Source: Candidatus Cloacimonadota bacterium
Lineage (GTDB): Bacteria; Muiribacteriota; UBA6191
NCBI GenBank assembly: GCA_002402105.1
Contig: NVVD01000001.1
Coordinates: 637,345-701,344, forward strand
Length of the DNA: 64,000 nt
Reading direction: 5' to 3'
Shown one piece after another: positions 1 to 9,299 of this stretch (positions within the stretch are counted from its first letter, which is position 1; each line of letters begins with the position of its first letter). The notes under the pieces are model-generated. The model did not search any database. It saw only the letters and a program-made list of their open reading frames with translations, and was not told the DNA's origin. Both the position numbers and the translations under genes were made by a program.

Positions 1-1
1 A

Positions 2-1864
2 ATGTCAGATTTTGATGATATAAATATTGGTACTAATGAAGATGAAATGGAAGATCTTTTAGATGATATTAGTTTAGATGATGACTCCAAAGAGGAGGGT
101 TCATCAAAAGAAAATATTGAATCTCTTTTTGATAGTATAAGTAATTTAGATTTAAGTCAAAAATTTATAGACCTAAAATTTAAATTAAATAATGAAAACA
201 CTTATGAAAATTTTCGGTTAAACTTGAGTAATAAATTCAAAGTTTTAAGTTTTTGTGAACTATTAGAATCTTCTATCAATAAAAAATATGAAAACCTGTC
301 AGAAGAGGAGACAGAAAGTTTAGGTGATGATCTTTTTCCAATTGAAATTAAATTAAATAAAATTTTAGTAAATTACTCTTCATCTTTAAAATCTTTTACT
401 AAGATGAAAAATCCTTTGATAATTTTTATTATTATTGTGATGTTTGCAGTTATTTTATATTTAAGTTCAAAAATGATGGATGCTAGTGAAGAAGCATTAA
501 AAATTAAAGAACAAAATAAGCAAATAACTGAGTTAGAAAAAGAGAAACTAAATCAAAAGAAAGCTATTAAAAACTTAGGGTTTAAAGTAGAAAAACTAAA
601 GCAAGATGTGGCTCAAGCTATAAAAGATGGAAATAAAAAAGAGAAAACCTTTATAAGAAAATATACATTACAAAACTCACCTAAAACTTTTAGTCGTAAA
701 AAAGCAATTGTTATTTACTATAAAGGAGTAAAAACTCAAGATTTAAAGCTTCGCTCATCAAGAGATATGTTAGTAAAAATAAATCCAGCAGGAAACTACG
801 AAGGTGAAAAAAACAATAACTTGCCACATGGAGAAGGAAGTTACTGGTTTGAGAATAAAGATCGCTACATTGGAAATTTTAAACATGGTTTATTTCATGG
901 AAAAGGAACATTTACTTGGGGTAATGGAGACCATTATGAAGGCTCTTTTGTTAATGGAAAAAGAAAAGGTAAAGGCTTTTATTCTTGGGTAAATGGCGAA
1001 GTATATGAGGGCTTTTTTAAAAACTCATTTCGATCAGGATATGGAGTGATGGTTTTTTCAGATGGCTCTCGATATGAAGGTGAATGGGAAAAAGATTTAT
1101 TTGAGGGCAATGGAATGTTAGTTTATTCTGATGGTACTTGGTATGAAGGAGAATTTCATCAAGGTCTAAGAGATGGTAAGGGAGTGGTTTCTTATGTAAA
1201 TGGACGTAGCTATGAAGGTAACTTTTCTCTGGATCATATGGTAGGAAAGGGTATTTTAAAGTTTGTATCAGGAGACCTTTATGAGGGTTTATTTTTAGAT
1301 TCTTTGCCACATGGAAAAGGTAAGTATAACTTTAAAAAAGGAGATGTTTATCAAGGTAACTTTATTTTAGGTGCTATGAGTGGAAAAGGAAAGTTTATTT
1401 ATGCTACTGGTGAGGTATATGAAGGTGAGTTTAAAAGAGATGCTCCTCATGGAGAAGGAAAACTTATTTATCCTCTTTTGGGTGTATATCAGGGACAATT
1501 TAAAAATGGTCTTGAACATGGATTAGGCGAATTTATAGGAAAAAATAATTATAGATATAAGGGGCTTTGGAAAAAAGGCTTTCAACATGGCCTTGGGGTT
1601 TCTTTGTATTCTGATGGCTCTATTTATGATGGTGAATATTATAAAGGAAAAGAAGAAGGACAAGGAAGCTATACTTGGAAAGATCAGAGTGAATATAAAG
1701 GTGCTTGGGAGCAAGGTCAAAAAAATGGTATGGGGAAGTTTATTTTTTCAGATGGACAATTCATTCAGGGTATTTGGAAGAATGATAAACTTGTTGGAAA
1801 AGTTCTTAAAGAGTCTTCACATATACAAAGGCTTAAAGATTTGAATAAAAAGGGTATGTATTAA
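2..1864 (+). CDS. MORN-repeat membrane protein
   Basis: A 620-residue protein with a highly acidic N-terminus (Asp/Glu-rich, about residues 1-45), one transmembrane helix at about 138-156 and a charged coiled coil at about 160-208. From about residue 265 to 601 it has fifteen tandem 23-residue MORN repeats of the pattern xYEGxFxxGxxHGxGxxxxxxGx. MORN repeats form elongated beta-hairpin sheets that bind lipid or protein and often organise membranes. The single helix suggests an inner-membrane anchor with the acidic segment on one side and the MORN rod on the other; which side is cytoplasmic is not clear because no cleavable signal peptide is visible. The ATG lies at base 2, so the ribosome binding site and any upstream start are outside the window. 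The 3' end overlaps the convergent HD-GYP gene by 4 bases. The biological role is unknown. Confidence 0.85.
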   Translation: MSDFDDINIGTNEDEMEDLLDDISLDDDSKEEGSSKENIESLFDSISNLDLSQKFIDLKFKLNNENTYENFRLNLSNKFKVLSFCELLESSINKKYENLSEEETESLGDDLFPIEIKLNKILVNYSSSLKSFTKMKNPLIIFIIIVMFAVILYLSSKMMDASEEALKIKEQNKQITELEKEKLNQKKAIKNLGFKVEKLKQDVAQAIKDGNKKEKTFIRKYTLQNSPKTFSRKKAIVIYYKGVKTQDLKLRSSRDMLVKINPAGNYEGEKNNNLPHGEGSYWFENKDRYIGNFKHGLFHGKGTFTWGNGDHYEGSFVNGKRKGKGFYSWVNGEVYEGFFKNSFRSGYGVMVFSDGSRYEGEWEKDLFEGNGMLVYSDGTWYEGEFHQGLRDGKGVVSYVNGRSYEGNFSLDHMVGKGILKFVSGDLYEGLFLDSLPHGKGKYNFKKGDVYQGNFILGAMSGKGKFIYATGEVYEGEFKRDAPHGEGKLIYPLLGVYQGQFKNGLEHGLGEFIGKNNYRYKGLWKKGFQHGLGVSLYSDGSIYDGEYYKGKEEGQGSYTWKDQSEYKGAWEQGQKNGMGKFIFSDGQFIQGIWKNDKLVGKVLKESSHIQRLKDLNKKGMY

Positions 1865-2961
1865 TTTCTAAGATAATCTACAAAAACGTTAACAACCTTA
1901 GGGTCAAATTGTGATGTTTTTTTATCTAACCTAGTCAGTTTAGGGTTAAAATCTTGATTGGATGCTCTTAATAGCTCATGTAAAGCAGACTCGTGAGGCA
2001 AGGCTTTTTGATACGATCTAACAGAGGTCATAGCATCATAGGCATTGGCGACAGCTAAAATTTTAGAGGGAAGAGAAATTTGAGATGAAACCATTGCTCT
2101 TGGGTAGCCTGTACCGTCAGCTTTTTCCATATGAGCAAAAATAATTTTTGCGATAGCTTCAATATCAAAAAAGACCTGACTACTTAAAATGTGATAGCTT
2201 TCTTCGACTCCCTTACAAACAAGGGCATATTCAGAGCTAGTCAGATTACCAGATTTATTTAAAATATCGTTTGGTACGTGTAAAAGTCCAATGTCATGTA
2301 TTTTTGCAGCATCAATAAGTCTATCTAAGTCAACTTGATTTAAATGCATGAGTTGACCCATAATTCGACAATATTCAGATACATTTTGACAGTGTTCATA
2401 AATAGATTGAGACTTTGTTCTAATGACTTTTTGAAGACTTTTAATATATTGATTTTTAATTAACTGCTCATTAATCGCATATTCATAGCCTGTTAGGTGA
2501 GTAGAAATATGGCTTAATATTTGTTGAATAAAATTTTGGTCAACAGGTATTGCATCATTGAATTTAAAAAGAACAAGGTATTGAATAAGGCCTTCGTTTT
2601 TAATGAGGGGAAAGCTCATATTGTAAATATTTTGAAAGGCACCTCCCATTTTTAAACTTTGCTTTTGCATAAACTGTCTTTTAATTAAAGGAACAGCTTT
2701 TGTTAGGCAAACATCAGGATTGATTGGCTCAAAGTTAAGGTCTGTTAGCGTACTTGGAGAAGTAGAAAAGCCTTGTTTTGCTAAAATGCGTAATTTTTTA
2801 TCTATAAATAATACTTGGGCATCTAAGTTTTCTGCAAAAAGGTCACATAAATATTGAAAAAATAGTTTTATAGAGTTTTCATTTTTTTGTGGGTTAGAAA
2901 AAACATAATGAACAATTTCATCTCTTAGTTTAAGCCCTAATTGTGCAGATTCAATATTCAT
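1861..2961 (-). CDS. Degenerate HD-GYP domain protein with N-terminal GAF-like region
   Basis: The C-terminal half (about residues 180-345) is an HD-GYP domain, the family that hydrolyses cyclic-di-GMP. Visible motifs are H190, the HD pair 222-223, DGTGYP at 282-287 and D309 in NAYDAM. The region at about 30-160 is compatible with a GAF-type sensor domain, by hydrophobic pattern only. Several family residues are changed. HDIGK reads HDIGL (L226). The His normally found in the HP motif is G251. The second His of HHE is M278. Two predicted metal ligands are therefore missing, so phosphodiesterase activity is doubtful and the protein may be a c-di-GMP-responsive or protein-binding relative. Near the C-terminus DFNPK at 337-341 is echoed by QFDPK at 351-355. 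The gene is convergent with the MORN gene. Fold assignment is confident; activity is not. Confidence 0.8.
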   Translation of the reverse strand: MNIESAQLGLKLRDEIVHYVFSNPQKNENSIKLFFQYLCDLFAENLDAQVLFIDKKLRILAKQGFSTSPSTLTDLNFEPINPDVCLTKAVPLIKRQFMQKQSLKMGGAFQNIYNMSFPLIKNEGLIQYLVLFKFNDAIPVDQNFIQQILSHISTHLTGYEYAINEQLIKNQYIKSLQKVIRTKSQSIYEHCQNVSEYCRIMGQLMHLNQVDLDRLIDAAKIHDIGLLHVPNDILNKSGNLTSSEYALVCKGVEESYHILSSQVFFDIEAIAKIIFAHMEKADGTGYPRAMVSSQISLPSKILAVANAYDAMTSVRSYQKALPHESALHELLRASNQDFNPKLTRLDKKTSQFDPKVVNVFVDYLRN

Positions 2962-3033
2962 GTTTTTTAACTTTTAGTAAGAAGTAAATTTAACTGAGTT
3001 TAAGTATATACTATAGTTGAGAGATAGGACAAA

Positions 3034-3738
3034 TTATTTATCTTTATATATCCAAAGGTAATAAAAACAAATAAATAAATTAATAAAAAAAATAAGAGCT
3101 TGTAACCCTCCTCCAATTAAGATGAAAATAGAAAAGTTTTTATTAAATATAGTTAAAAACCATGAATTAATATCAATTAAAATAAAGATAAAAGGAGCAT
3201 TTATTAAAAGACTTTTTTTACCGCTTGCAAGAGGGGTAAAATATATTAATAGACTTAATGGTAGAAAAATAAAAGGTATCATCAACATATGTGGATGTGC
3301 TTTTCGTAGCATTGAAATTAAATAAGGCTTATAGCTAAAAATGGTAGTGCTTTTTAAAGTTTGATAGTCAGTAAAATCAGCAAAAGAGGCTTTTTCATCA
3401 GGAGAGTGGCAGTCGATGCAAGATTCTTCGATGATAACTGCTACTTTTTCTGTATAAAATTGGTCATTACCCTTTTTTTTTATCCATTGGTAAACTAAAT
3501 TATATTCTTCTTCTGTTTCAAGGTATTTACGCATTGATCCTTTGATTTTATATTCTAAAATAGAAATTTTTGGTACATAAAATCTTTTTTCAATTTGTTG
3601 TAGGGGAGTTTTTTTTAAATCTTTGTTTTGTGACTTTAGATTAAGATATAAATAGCCTTGGATTAATCCTATGCAAAGGCAAATTAAAACAAGGCTAATG
3701 AGTATTTTTAAAGAAAATTCAAGTTGATTTAATCTCAT
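3034..3738 (-). CDS. Membrane protein with a single CxxCH haem-binding motif
   Basis: A 234-residue protein with an N-terminal membrane helix (about 11-32), a presumably periplasmic domain of about 115 residues, and three or four further hydrophobic helices up to the C-terminus. The soluble domain holds CIDCH (107-111), the covalent c-type haem attachment motif, and the sequence AHPHM just before the second helix offers possible axial His or Met ligands. A membrane-anchored monohaem cytochrome is therefore likely. I chose the ATG at 3738 because it overlaps the upstream stop as ATGA, a typical translational-coupling arrangement; the frame also opens at 3771 but that would overlap the upstream gene by 37 bases. 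Last gene of a three-gene minus-strand operon. Redox partner unknown, and no cytochrome maturation genes are in the window. Confidence 0.65.
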   Translation of the reverse strand: MRLNQLEFSLKILISLVLICLCIGLIQGYLYLNLKSQNKDLKKTPLQQIEKRFYVPKISILEYKIKGSMRKYLETEEEYNLVYQWIKKKGNDQFYTEKVAVIIEESCIDCHSPDEKASFADFTDYQTLKSTTIFSYKPYLISMLRKAHPHMLMIPFIFLPLSLLIYFTPLASGKKSLLINAPFIFILIDINSWFLTIFNKNFSIFILIGGGLQALIFFINLFICFYYLWIYKDK

Positions 3739-4595
3739 AACAAAAATAAGCCGATTAAAGCAACATCCCAAATGGGGGAAACATAATATGGATCATAATA
3801 ATATGGATCATAATAGTCTTCATAATAAGTTGTGGTTGTTTGGGTTGGCTCTATGCGACTTTCACGAAAGTCTTCTTGTTGTTCTTTATCTAATTTAGAT
3901 TGTTCTATAGAGATTGTACGATTTATTTTAGACCCTTGCTCAATAATATCTTTTATAACTTCTTTACCATCTACAACACCGCCATCTTCTGTTTCAAAGG
4001 CTAGCTCTTCATAGTGTAGAGAGTCATTTAAAATTTCAAGAATTTCATTAAAAGTTTCGTCGTAAGTTGCTTTATATTGCCAAGACTTTTTACCAAGTAC
4101 CTCTGTTTGATTTTTTGGTTCTCTAAATCGTTTCTCAATTAAAAAAGAGATAAATACAATTTCCCATGGGTCTAACTTTTGATATTCACAAACGGTGATG
4201 CGAAGATCATCAAAGTTATCAGAACTAATATAGTCGTTAAACATTTCTTCATCATAATCAAGTAGTTTATCAAAGGCAAAAATACCTTCTTCTAAATCAA
4301 TAGCACAATAAATATCATAAATACGAAGATAGTTTTCATAGCGTTTTAAAAAATCTTTATATATTTTTTGACCTTTTTCAGAGGGCGTATATAGGGCAGA
4401 TTCAACGTCAATATCAATAATACCATTTGTATTTAAAAAGCTAATGCAGTCTTCGAGGTGAGCATCATCACCTTCTAGTAAAGCAGGATAAAGCTTGTTT
4501 TTGTTAATCATTTTATCTAAAATAACTAATGAAATAAGAGAGTTTTTATGTTGTTTGTCAATCATTGAAAAACGATTAGAATAGTTTTTACTCAT
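3735..4595 (-). CDS. Hypothetical protein with tyrosine-rich C-terminal tail
   Basis: A 286-residue protein I do not recognise. It has no signal peptide. The first 100 residues look alpha-helical and could be a winged-helix-like domain (the YTPSEKGQKIYKDF stretch resembles the last helix and wing of such folds), but this is weak. The middle is acidic and helical. The last 40 residues are striking: several YYDPYYY-like groups, followed by a short hydrophobic end (ALIGLFLL) that could insert in a membrane. It is the middle gene of a minus-strand operon, 8 bases after the DinB-like gene and overlapping the CxxCH gene by ATGA, so the three products probably work together. Confidence 0.6.
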   Translation of the reverse strand: MSKNYSNRFSMIDKQHKNSLISLVILDKMINKNKLYPALLEGDDAHLEDCISFLNTNGIIDIDVESALYTPSEKGQKIYKDFLKRYENYLRIYDIYCAIDLEEGIFAFDKLLDYDEEMFNDYISSDNFDDLRITVCEYQKLDPWEIVFISFLIEKRFREPKNQTEVLGKKSWQYKATYDETFNEILEILNDSLHYEELAFETEDGGVVDGKEVIKDIIEQGSKINRTISIEQSKLDKEQQEDFRESRIEPTQTTTTYYEDYYDPYYYDPYYVSPIWDVALIGLFLL

Positions 4596-4603
4596 GGTTC
4601 ATC

Positions 4604-5170
4604 CTAGTTTGTATACATTGGTAAATAATAAAGCTTTTCGTGATTTTGTGTTCTGAATAAGACAGTTTTAGATGAAATTTGCACATCAGGTAAACTTTGT
4701 TTTTTAGCTTTTAGTAAAGATCTAATTTCGTGAGCTTGGGCGTAATGTAGATTGATAATGGTATACAGGAGTTCACTTTTTTTAATAAACTTTAAATCGT
4801 CCATGAAAGTATTATGGATTTCTTCTAAAAATTGTATAAGGTTTTCTTTGCTCGGAATCTCTTTGTTTTCTACAAAATCACTTAAATCACAAAAAATCTG
4901 ATCATAAACATCCATTCTATAAGAAAAAGCTATCTCTAGTTTTTTGCCAGCTTCTTTTTCAAAATAGCCGAGATAACCAATATGGCGTACAATTGTTTGA
5001 TCGGAGTCACTTTGAGAGCAAATAAATAGGTCTTTTTCATCTATTTCGTAGACATGATCTAAGAAATATTTTCGAGCGTGTTCCATTTCTTCTACTAAAA
5101 CTGAGTAGCTATACATTACTTGCTCTAGCTCTAAGTCAGATAAATAAGAGTGATTTTTGTTTTTACCCAT
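4604..5170 (-). CDS. DinB/YfiT-like four-helix protein (tentative)
   Basis: A 188-residue, mostly helical cytoplasmic protein. The arrangement of a conserved-looking helix containing TIVRHIGYLGYFE in the first half and NLHYAQAHEIRSLL in the second half resembles the DinB/YfiT four-helix bundle, which binds a metal through three His residues and often acts as a thiol- or bacillithiol-dependent transferase. Only two of the His positions are obvious, so the assignment is tentative. First gene of the minus-strand operon that runs on to the unknown protein and the CxxCH membrane protein. An AAAGG ribosome binding site lies just upstream of the ATG. A regulator or stress-sensing role is possible but not shown. 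Confidence 0.5.
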   Translation of the reverse strand: MGKNKNHSYLSDLELEQVMYSYSVLVEEMEHARKYFLDHVYEIDEKDLFICSQSDSDQTIVRHIGYLGYFEKEAGKKLEIAFSYRMDVYDQIFCDLSDFVENKEIPSKENLIQFLEEIHNTFMDDLKFIKKSELLYTIINLHYAQAHEIRSLLKAKKQSLPDVQISSKTVLFRTQNHEKLYYLPMYTN

Positions 5171-5216
5171 TGTTAACCTTTATTATAAAAAAAAATTTAT
5201 ATTTATTTTATCTTTG

Positions 5217-5232
5217 TGAGATAAGAATCTCA
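5217..5232. promoter_or_regulatory. Inverted repeat in a divergent promoter region
   Basis: TGAGAT and ATCTCA separated by four bases form a perfect 6-base inverted repeat in the 248-base region between the divergently transcribed DinB-like gene (minus) and the large membrane protein (plus). The position suits an operator, but the half-sites are short and chance occurrence in AT-rich DNA cannot be excluded. Confidence 0.25.
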
Positions 5233-5418
5233 TACAATTTTTACTAGAGTTGAGAATAAAGATGGTATTATATACTACTTAAATAGATTTATCTAACAGG
5301 ATAGCTTAGTTCTTTCATTAAAAGAACAAATATTTCATGTACTTTAACAGTAGATAATAGTTTTTCAAAAAATAGGTTTAGGTTTGCATTAATAAAATTT
5401 AAATCACTGGAGTAATAA

Positions 5419-8400
5419 ATGAAAATATATATTTTTGAATCTTTGAAAATGATAAATCGTTTGAGGTATCGTCTAAACAACGAAGAAAATCTATCTAATA
5501 ATTTATCACAAAGTGATTTAAATAAATTAGAGGATGTTCTTTTATCAAAGTTGACGGGTCTTGATGATAAAGGAGAGCAGTTTCATAATTTTTTTAGAAA
5601 CTGTTTAAAAGAAAGCTCTTTAGATCAATCATGTGTTAAAGATATTCAGCTTTTATTAGATGTGCCATTAGCTTTAGAAGTAAAACCACAAATGAAACCT
5701 GCTTTTGAAGAAGTTAAAACCCCTATAGTTGTAAAAGAAAAAATAGATGAACCTTCTCTTGCTCTGATTGAGCCAGAAAAAAAGAAACAAACCCCTAACG
5801 TTTTTGATAAGTTTTGGGCTCATTTTAAGGATGAATTAAGTGTAAACTGGTTTTTGTTTTTAGGAGCTTTTTTAGTATTTGGAGCTGGCATTGTATATTC
5901 AGCCATGAATTGGTCACAATTATCTGTTGTGTCTCAATTTATTTATAGTTTTGTTCAATTATTTTTCTTTGTATTAATGGAGTTTTTACTTCGTCGGTTT
6001 ATGGGCCTAGAAAAATCTCCAAAAGTATTTTCGTATTTATTTTTTTTAGGAGCCCCTTTAGTTTTATTTCTTCAAAGTAAACTAGGCTTACCTTATTTTT
6101 TAATTACTTTTATATGTATAGGTATAAATTTTAAAATACTTTCAAAACATTATTTTTTATCTAATAAGCAATTTAGTTTTTTGATTCTTTTATTGGCTTT
6201 AATTTATCCGATTGTATATGCATTTAGTTTTCTTTCTTCATATGTATTATCAATAGTTATCCCTCTTTTTTCAATTGTATACCTTTTATTAAAACCATGT
6301 GATGAAGATAATGAAAAAATAGGTTTATCAAAATATTTTAGGCTCTTGGCTAGTTTTTATTTTTTAGTGATTCATTTTATTTTATTAAACCCTGTGATAT
6401 TGGCTTGGATATTATTTGTATTTTCTACAGACTTTTTAAGTCGTCCTACTTTACAAATTAGAAGAGCTGGTTTTTTCTATTCGTTTTTTTCTTTATTTAT
6501 TGTGAGTGCATTAGTAGCCAAAGAGCCAGTATTTTTATTATGCGGAAGTATTTTATTTTTAATTAACTTGGCAAAAATGCAGCTTGAATCTCCTCATTGG
6601 TTTAGAGGATGGATTATCATAGTTTTAAGCCAAATCTTAGTTTTTTTTACTCCACTTTCGTTATTTGGTTTAGACTATCTCACAAGTAAAAAAATATTTA
6701 TATTTATAATATTTGATATCATATTTGGTGGAGTAATTTTAGCTAAAGAGTTTCAATTAAACTATAGAAAAGAAGTCTTTTTTATAATGTCTTTGGTTTT
6801 ATATGCTTTAGCATTTTTATACCAATTACCCTTGATTTTTATACCAATTATTTCTTTATTGGCTATTTTTACCATTGATAATAAAGAAGAATTTTCATTT
6901 TTAGAAAGCTTTTTAATTTATGTGTATTTTTCTAGTTTATTTTGGCAATATTTAGATATTATTGTTTTTTGTGAGCTAAATACAATTTTGGGGCTTTTAT
7001 TTTTTATTTTAATGAGTAAATTTAATAAAAATAAATTAAAAAAAGAGCCTTTATTAATCGTATCAATCATTTATTTACTTTTATCAGAGTACTTACTGAT
7101 AGACTCATTTATAACAGGTATTTACCAAGATTATACGATCTCACTTTTAGTATTAAATTCTTTTTTCTTTTGGTTCTTATTAAGGTTGAAAGATTTTCAA
7201 ATATTTTTGCCGATGTACATTATAGAAAAAGAAGCTTTCTTTTTAATCATTTGTGATTATTATTTTAAGGGAGAGAAAGAGCTTTTTTATTTTTCATTGT
7301 CTCAGTTGTTTATTTTTATGATAATTCATCCAAAAGTTTTACGACTTTTGAAATCAAAAATAATTGACTTTGATGAGTATCTATCTCTATTAAAAAAATA
7401 CTTACTTTTTGTTTGTTTGTTTTTTGTACTTGTTGCTTGGCCTAATCCTTATCATTTATTGTCTATTTTATTGCTGGCTGTCATTTACCAATTGCCGTTC
7501 TTTTCATTATTGATTTTATCTATTATTTTTATTAGATATTTATCTATAGCTGGAATATGTTCGTTTGGCTTTTCATTTTTGTTTTATTGCTATTTTTTAA
7601 TTATTTTACAAAAAATAAAACTGCCTAAAAACTTTGAATATTTAAATGGATGGTTTAATAGGTTTATATACTTTTATTTTGTAGTTGCTATTTTACTTTC
7701 TTCTCATTATTTATTGTATATCTGGTATCATTTAAAGCCACTTTATTTGATGAAAATTTCACCAGTTATAAGTTTTTACTTTTTTTGGATTTTGATTTTA
7801 GGCTTATTTTATCACTTGGCTAAAAAGTCATATAACCCATTACAACTATTGTATTTATTGTTTGCAATGCTACTATTTTTGAGTCCTGAACTATTATTGT
7901 TGACTAAGGTATATGGCTTTTTAATATCTGTTTTTTTGATAGTTTTTACTTTAGATTTACTTGGTGAAAACAGAATCAATAAAAATCAGCATAGTATTTT
8001 TATAACATTACTTTCTTTTTATGTTATGTGCTTGCTTACCTTACCAATAGATGGTTCATCATTTGTACTGAATGACTGTTATGAACTTCTATTTTGCTTA
8101 ATTAGTGTTTATTATTATTTAAAAAGAAAGCAAAAATGTTATTTAGATTCATTTTATATTTTGTTATTAGCTTTTTGTTTGTTGCATCCATTTTTTGGAG
8201 CTTATGTTTTTATTTTATTTACTTTTGTATGGATAGCTCAATTATTAAAATTTCAAAATGCTAAACGCCATCTTTTATGGGGTACTTTTTTACAAGTAAT
8301 ATTGATATATACTATGTTACTTGGAGGTATTCCTCCAATTTTAGCAGGATATAACTTTGTAGTTTTTACAATTCATCTTTTATTGTTGGCTTATACTTTT

Positions 8401-9216
8401 AAAATCGAACTTTTAGTAGATGTATCATTTGTATTTTTTGGGTTGATTTATCTGTACTTAAAAGATCAAGGAGTTTTATCAGGGAGCATATATAGCTCTT
8501 ATCTATTATTAATATTAGGAGTTGTATTAGAGTTAAGTACTAGGGTAGAATCTTTAGCTTTTTTTAAGAACTCATTTATTAGAATCTCTAGGGTTATTCC
8601 TGTATTAACTATGTTTAAAGAGTTTTACTCTTCTCACAACCCTTATGTATTTATATTAAGTGGAGCAATTTATGAATGGTTTCAAGATACATCAAAACTG
8701 TCATATACCCGTTTGCTTGGTCTACTTGGTTTTAATTTAGCCTGCTTTGCTTTTATTGAACAATATCAATTAGGATGGGAGATATTTTCCTCATTTTTAG
8801 GTTTTTCTGTACTTTGGTATGCAAAAACAGTTCAAAAATATTGTTCAAAAGAGTCTATGCTTTTATTAAAACTTACGGGTAGTTTTTTATTTTACTCTGG
8901 CTTTTTATATCAATTTGTTATGGTCGGTACATTAAATCATTTACTTTTTTTATGGCTAGCTTGTCTTTTTGGAGGAGTAATAGCTCTTATATTTGAAGGG
9001 CGAACTCAATTGGCCATGTCTTTTTTAATTTTTGTATTTTCTGTTTTATTTTTTGTTATCAGGCAACTATTTATGGAAGTTCATATGGGACTACCAGTAA
9101 TGATGGGGCTTGGATTAGTATTGATGGTGATAGGGGTTGTTTTAGAAAAAAACAGAAATTTTTTAATGACAATGATAGAAAATTGTAATAAACGCTTTGA
9201 AAAATGGTCAGATTAA
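5419..9216 (+). CDS. Giant polytopic membrane protein, DUF2157/DUF2339-like
   Basis: A 1265-residue protein. The first 130 residues are soluble and charged. From about residue 140 almost the entire chain is hydrophobic, with roughly thirty predicted transmembrane helices broken by short basic loops. The first helix pair, around NWFLFLGAFLVFGAGIVY followed by a second helix after NWSQLSV, resembles the start of DUF2157/DUF2339 membrane proteins, whose function is unknown but which share this soluble-N-terminus plus many-helix design. The ATG at 5419 has a GGAG ribosome binding site six bases upstream; a second Met at codon 11 is less well placed. The gene stands alone, followed by a promoter for the next gene. 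Transporter, polysaccharide or lipid flippase roles are possible, but no signature motif is visible. Confidence 0.7.
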   Translation: MKIYIFESLKMINRLRYRLNNEENLSNNLSQSDLNKLEDVLLSKLTGLDDKGEQFHNFFRNCLKESSLDQSCVKDIQLLLDVPLALEVKPQMKPAFEEVKTPIVVKEKIDEPSLALIEPEKKKQTPNVFDKFWAHFKDELSVNWFLFLGAFLVFGAGIVYSAMNWSQLSVVSQFIYSFVQLFFFVLMEFLLRRFMGLEKSPKVFSYLFFLGAPLVLFLQSKLGLPYFLITFICIGINFKILSKHYFLSNKQFSFLILLLALIYPIVYAFSFLSSYVLSIVIPLFSIVYLLLKPCDEDNEKIGLSKYFRLLASFYFLVIHFILLNPVILAWILFVFSTDFLSRPTLQIRRAGFFYSFFSLFIVSALVAKEPVFLLCGSILFLINLAKMQLESPHWFRGWIIIVLSQILVFFTPLSLFGLDYLTSKKIFIFIIFDIIFGGVILAKEFQLNYRKEVFFIMSLVLYALAFLYQLPLIFIPIISLLAIFTIDNKEEFSFLESFLIYVYFSSLFWQYLDIIVFCELNTILGLLFFILMSKFNKNKLKKEPLLIVSIIYLLLSEYLLIDSFITGIYQDYTISLLVLNSFFFWFLLRLKDFQIFLPMYIIEKEAFFLIICDYYFKGEKELFYFSLSQLFIFMIIHPKVLRLLKSKIIDFDEYLSLLKKYLLFVCLFFVLVAWPNPYHLLSILLLAVIYQLPFFSLLILSIIFIRYLSIAGICSFGFSFLFYCYFLIILQKIKLPKNFEYLNGWFNRFIYFYFVVAILLSSHYLLYIWYHLKPLYLMKISPVISFYFFWILILGLFYHLAKKSYNPLQLLYLLFAMLLFLSPELLLLTKVYGFLISVFLIVFTLDLLGENRINKNQHSIFITLLSFYVMCLLTLPIDGSSFVLNDCYELLFCLISVYYYLKRKQKCYLDSFYILLLAFCLLHPFFGAYVFILFTFVWIAQLLKFQNAKRHLLWGTFLQVILIYTMLLGGIPPILAGYNFVVFTIHLLLLAYTFKIELLVDVSFVFFGLIYLYLKDQGVLSGSIYSSYLLLILGVVLELSTRVESLAFFKNSFIRISRVIPVLTMFKEFYSSHNPYVFILSGAIYEWFQDTSKLSYTRLLGLLGFNLACFAFIEQYQLGWEIFSSFLGFSVLWYAKTVQKYCSKESMLLLKLTGSFLFYSGFLYQFVMVGTLNHLLFLWLACLFGGVIALIFEGRTQLAMSFLIFVFSVLFFVIRQLFMEVHMGLPVMMGLGLVLMVIGVVLEKNRNFLMTMIENCNKRFEKWSD

Positions 9217-9229
9217 TAAATGTAGAGGA

Positions 9230-9257
9230 TTGACAAAAAGCATTTTTATTTTAGACT
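9230..9257 (+). promoter_or_regulatory. Putative sigma-70-type promoter
   Basis: A perfect -35 box TTGACA (9230-9235) is followed after 16 bases by TAGACT (9252-9257), a four-of-six match to the -10 consensus. It sits about 45 bases before the ATG of the exported phosphatase-fold protein. Confidence 0.45.
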
Positions 9258-9299
9258 ATTACTCTAGATGTGTTTATCTAACGAAAGAAGACTATATTT

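Noticed and set aside
1017-1720. Antisense frames across the MORN repeats
   Set aside because: Repeat-derived shadows of the sense frame; composition is His/Leu-rich and unlike a protein of this genome.
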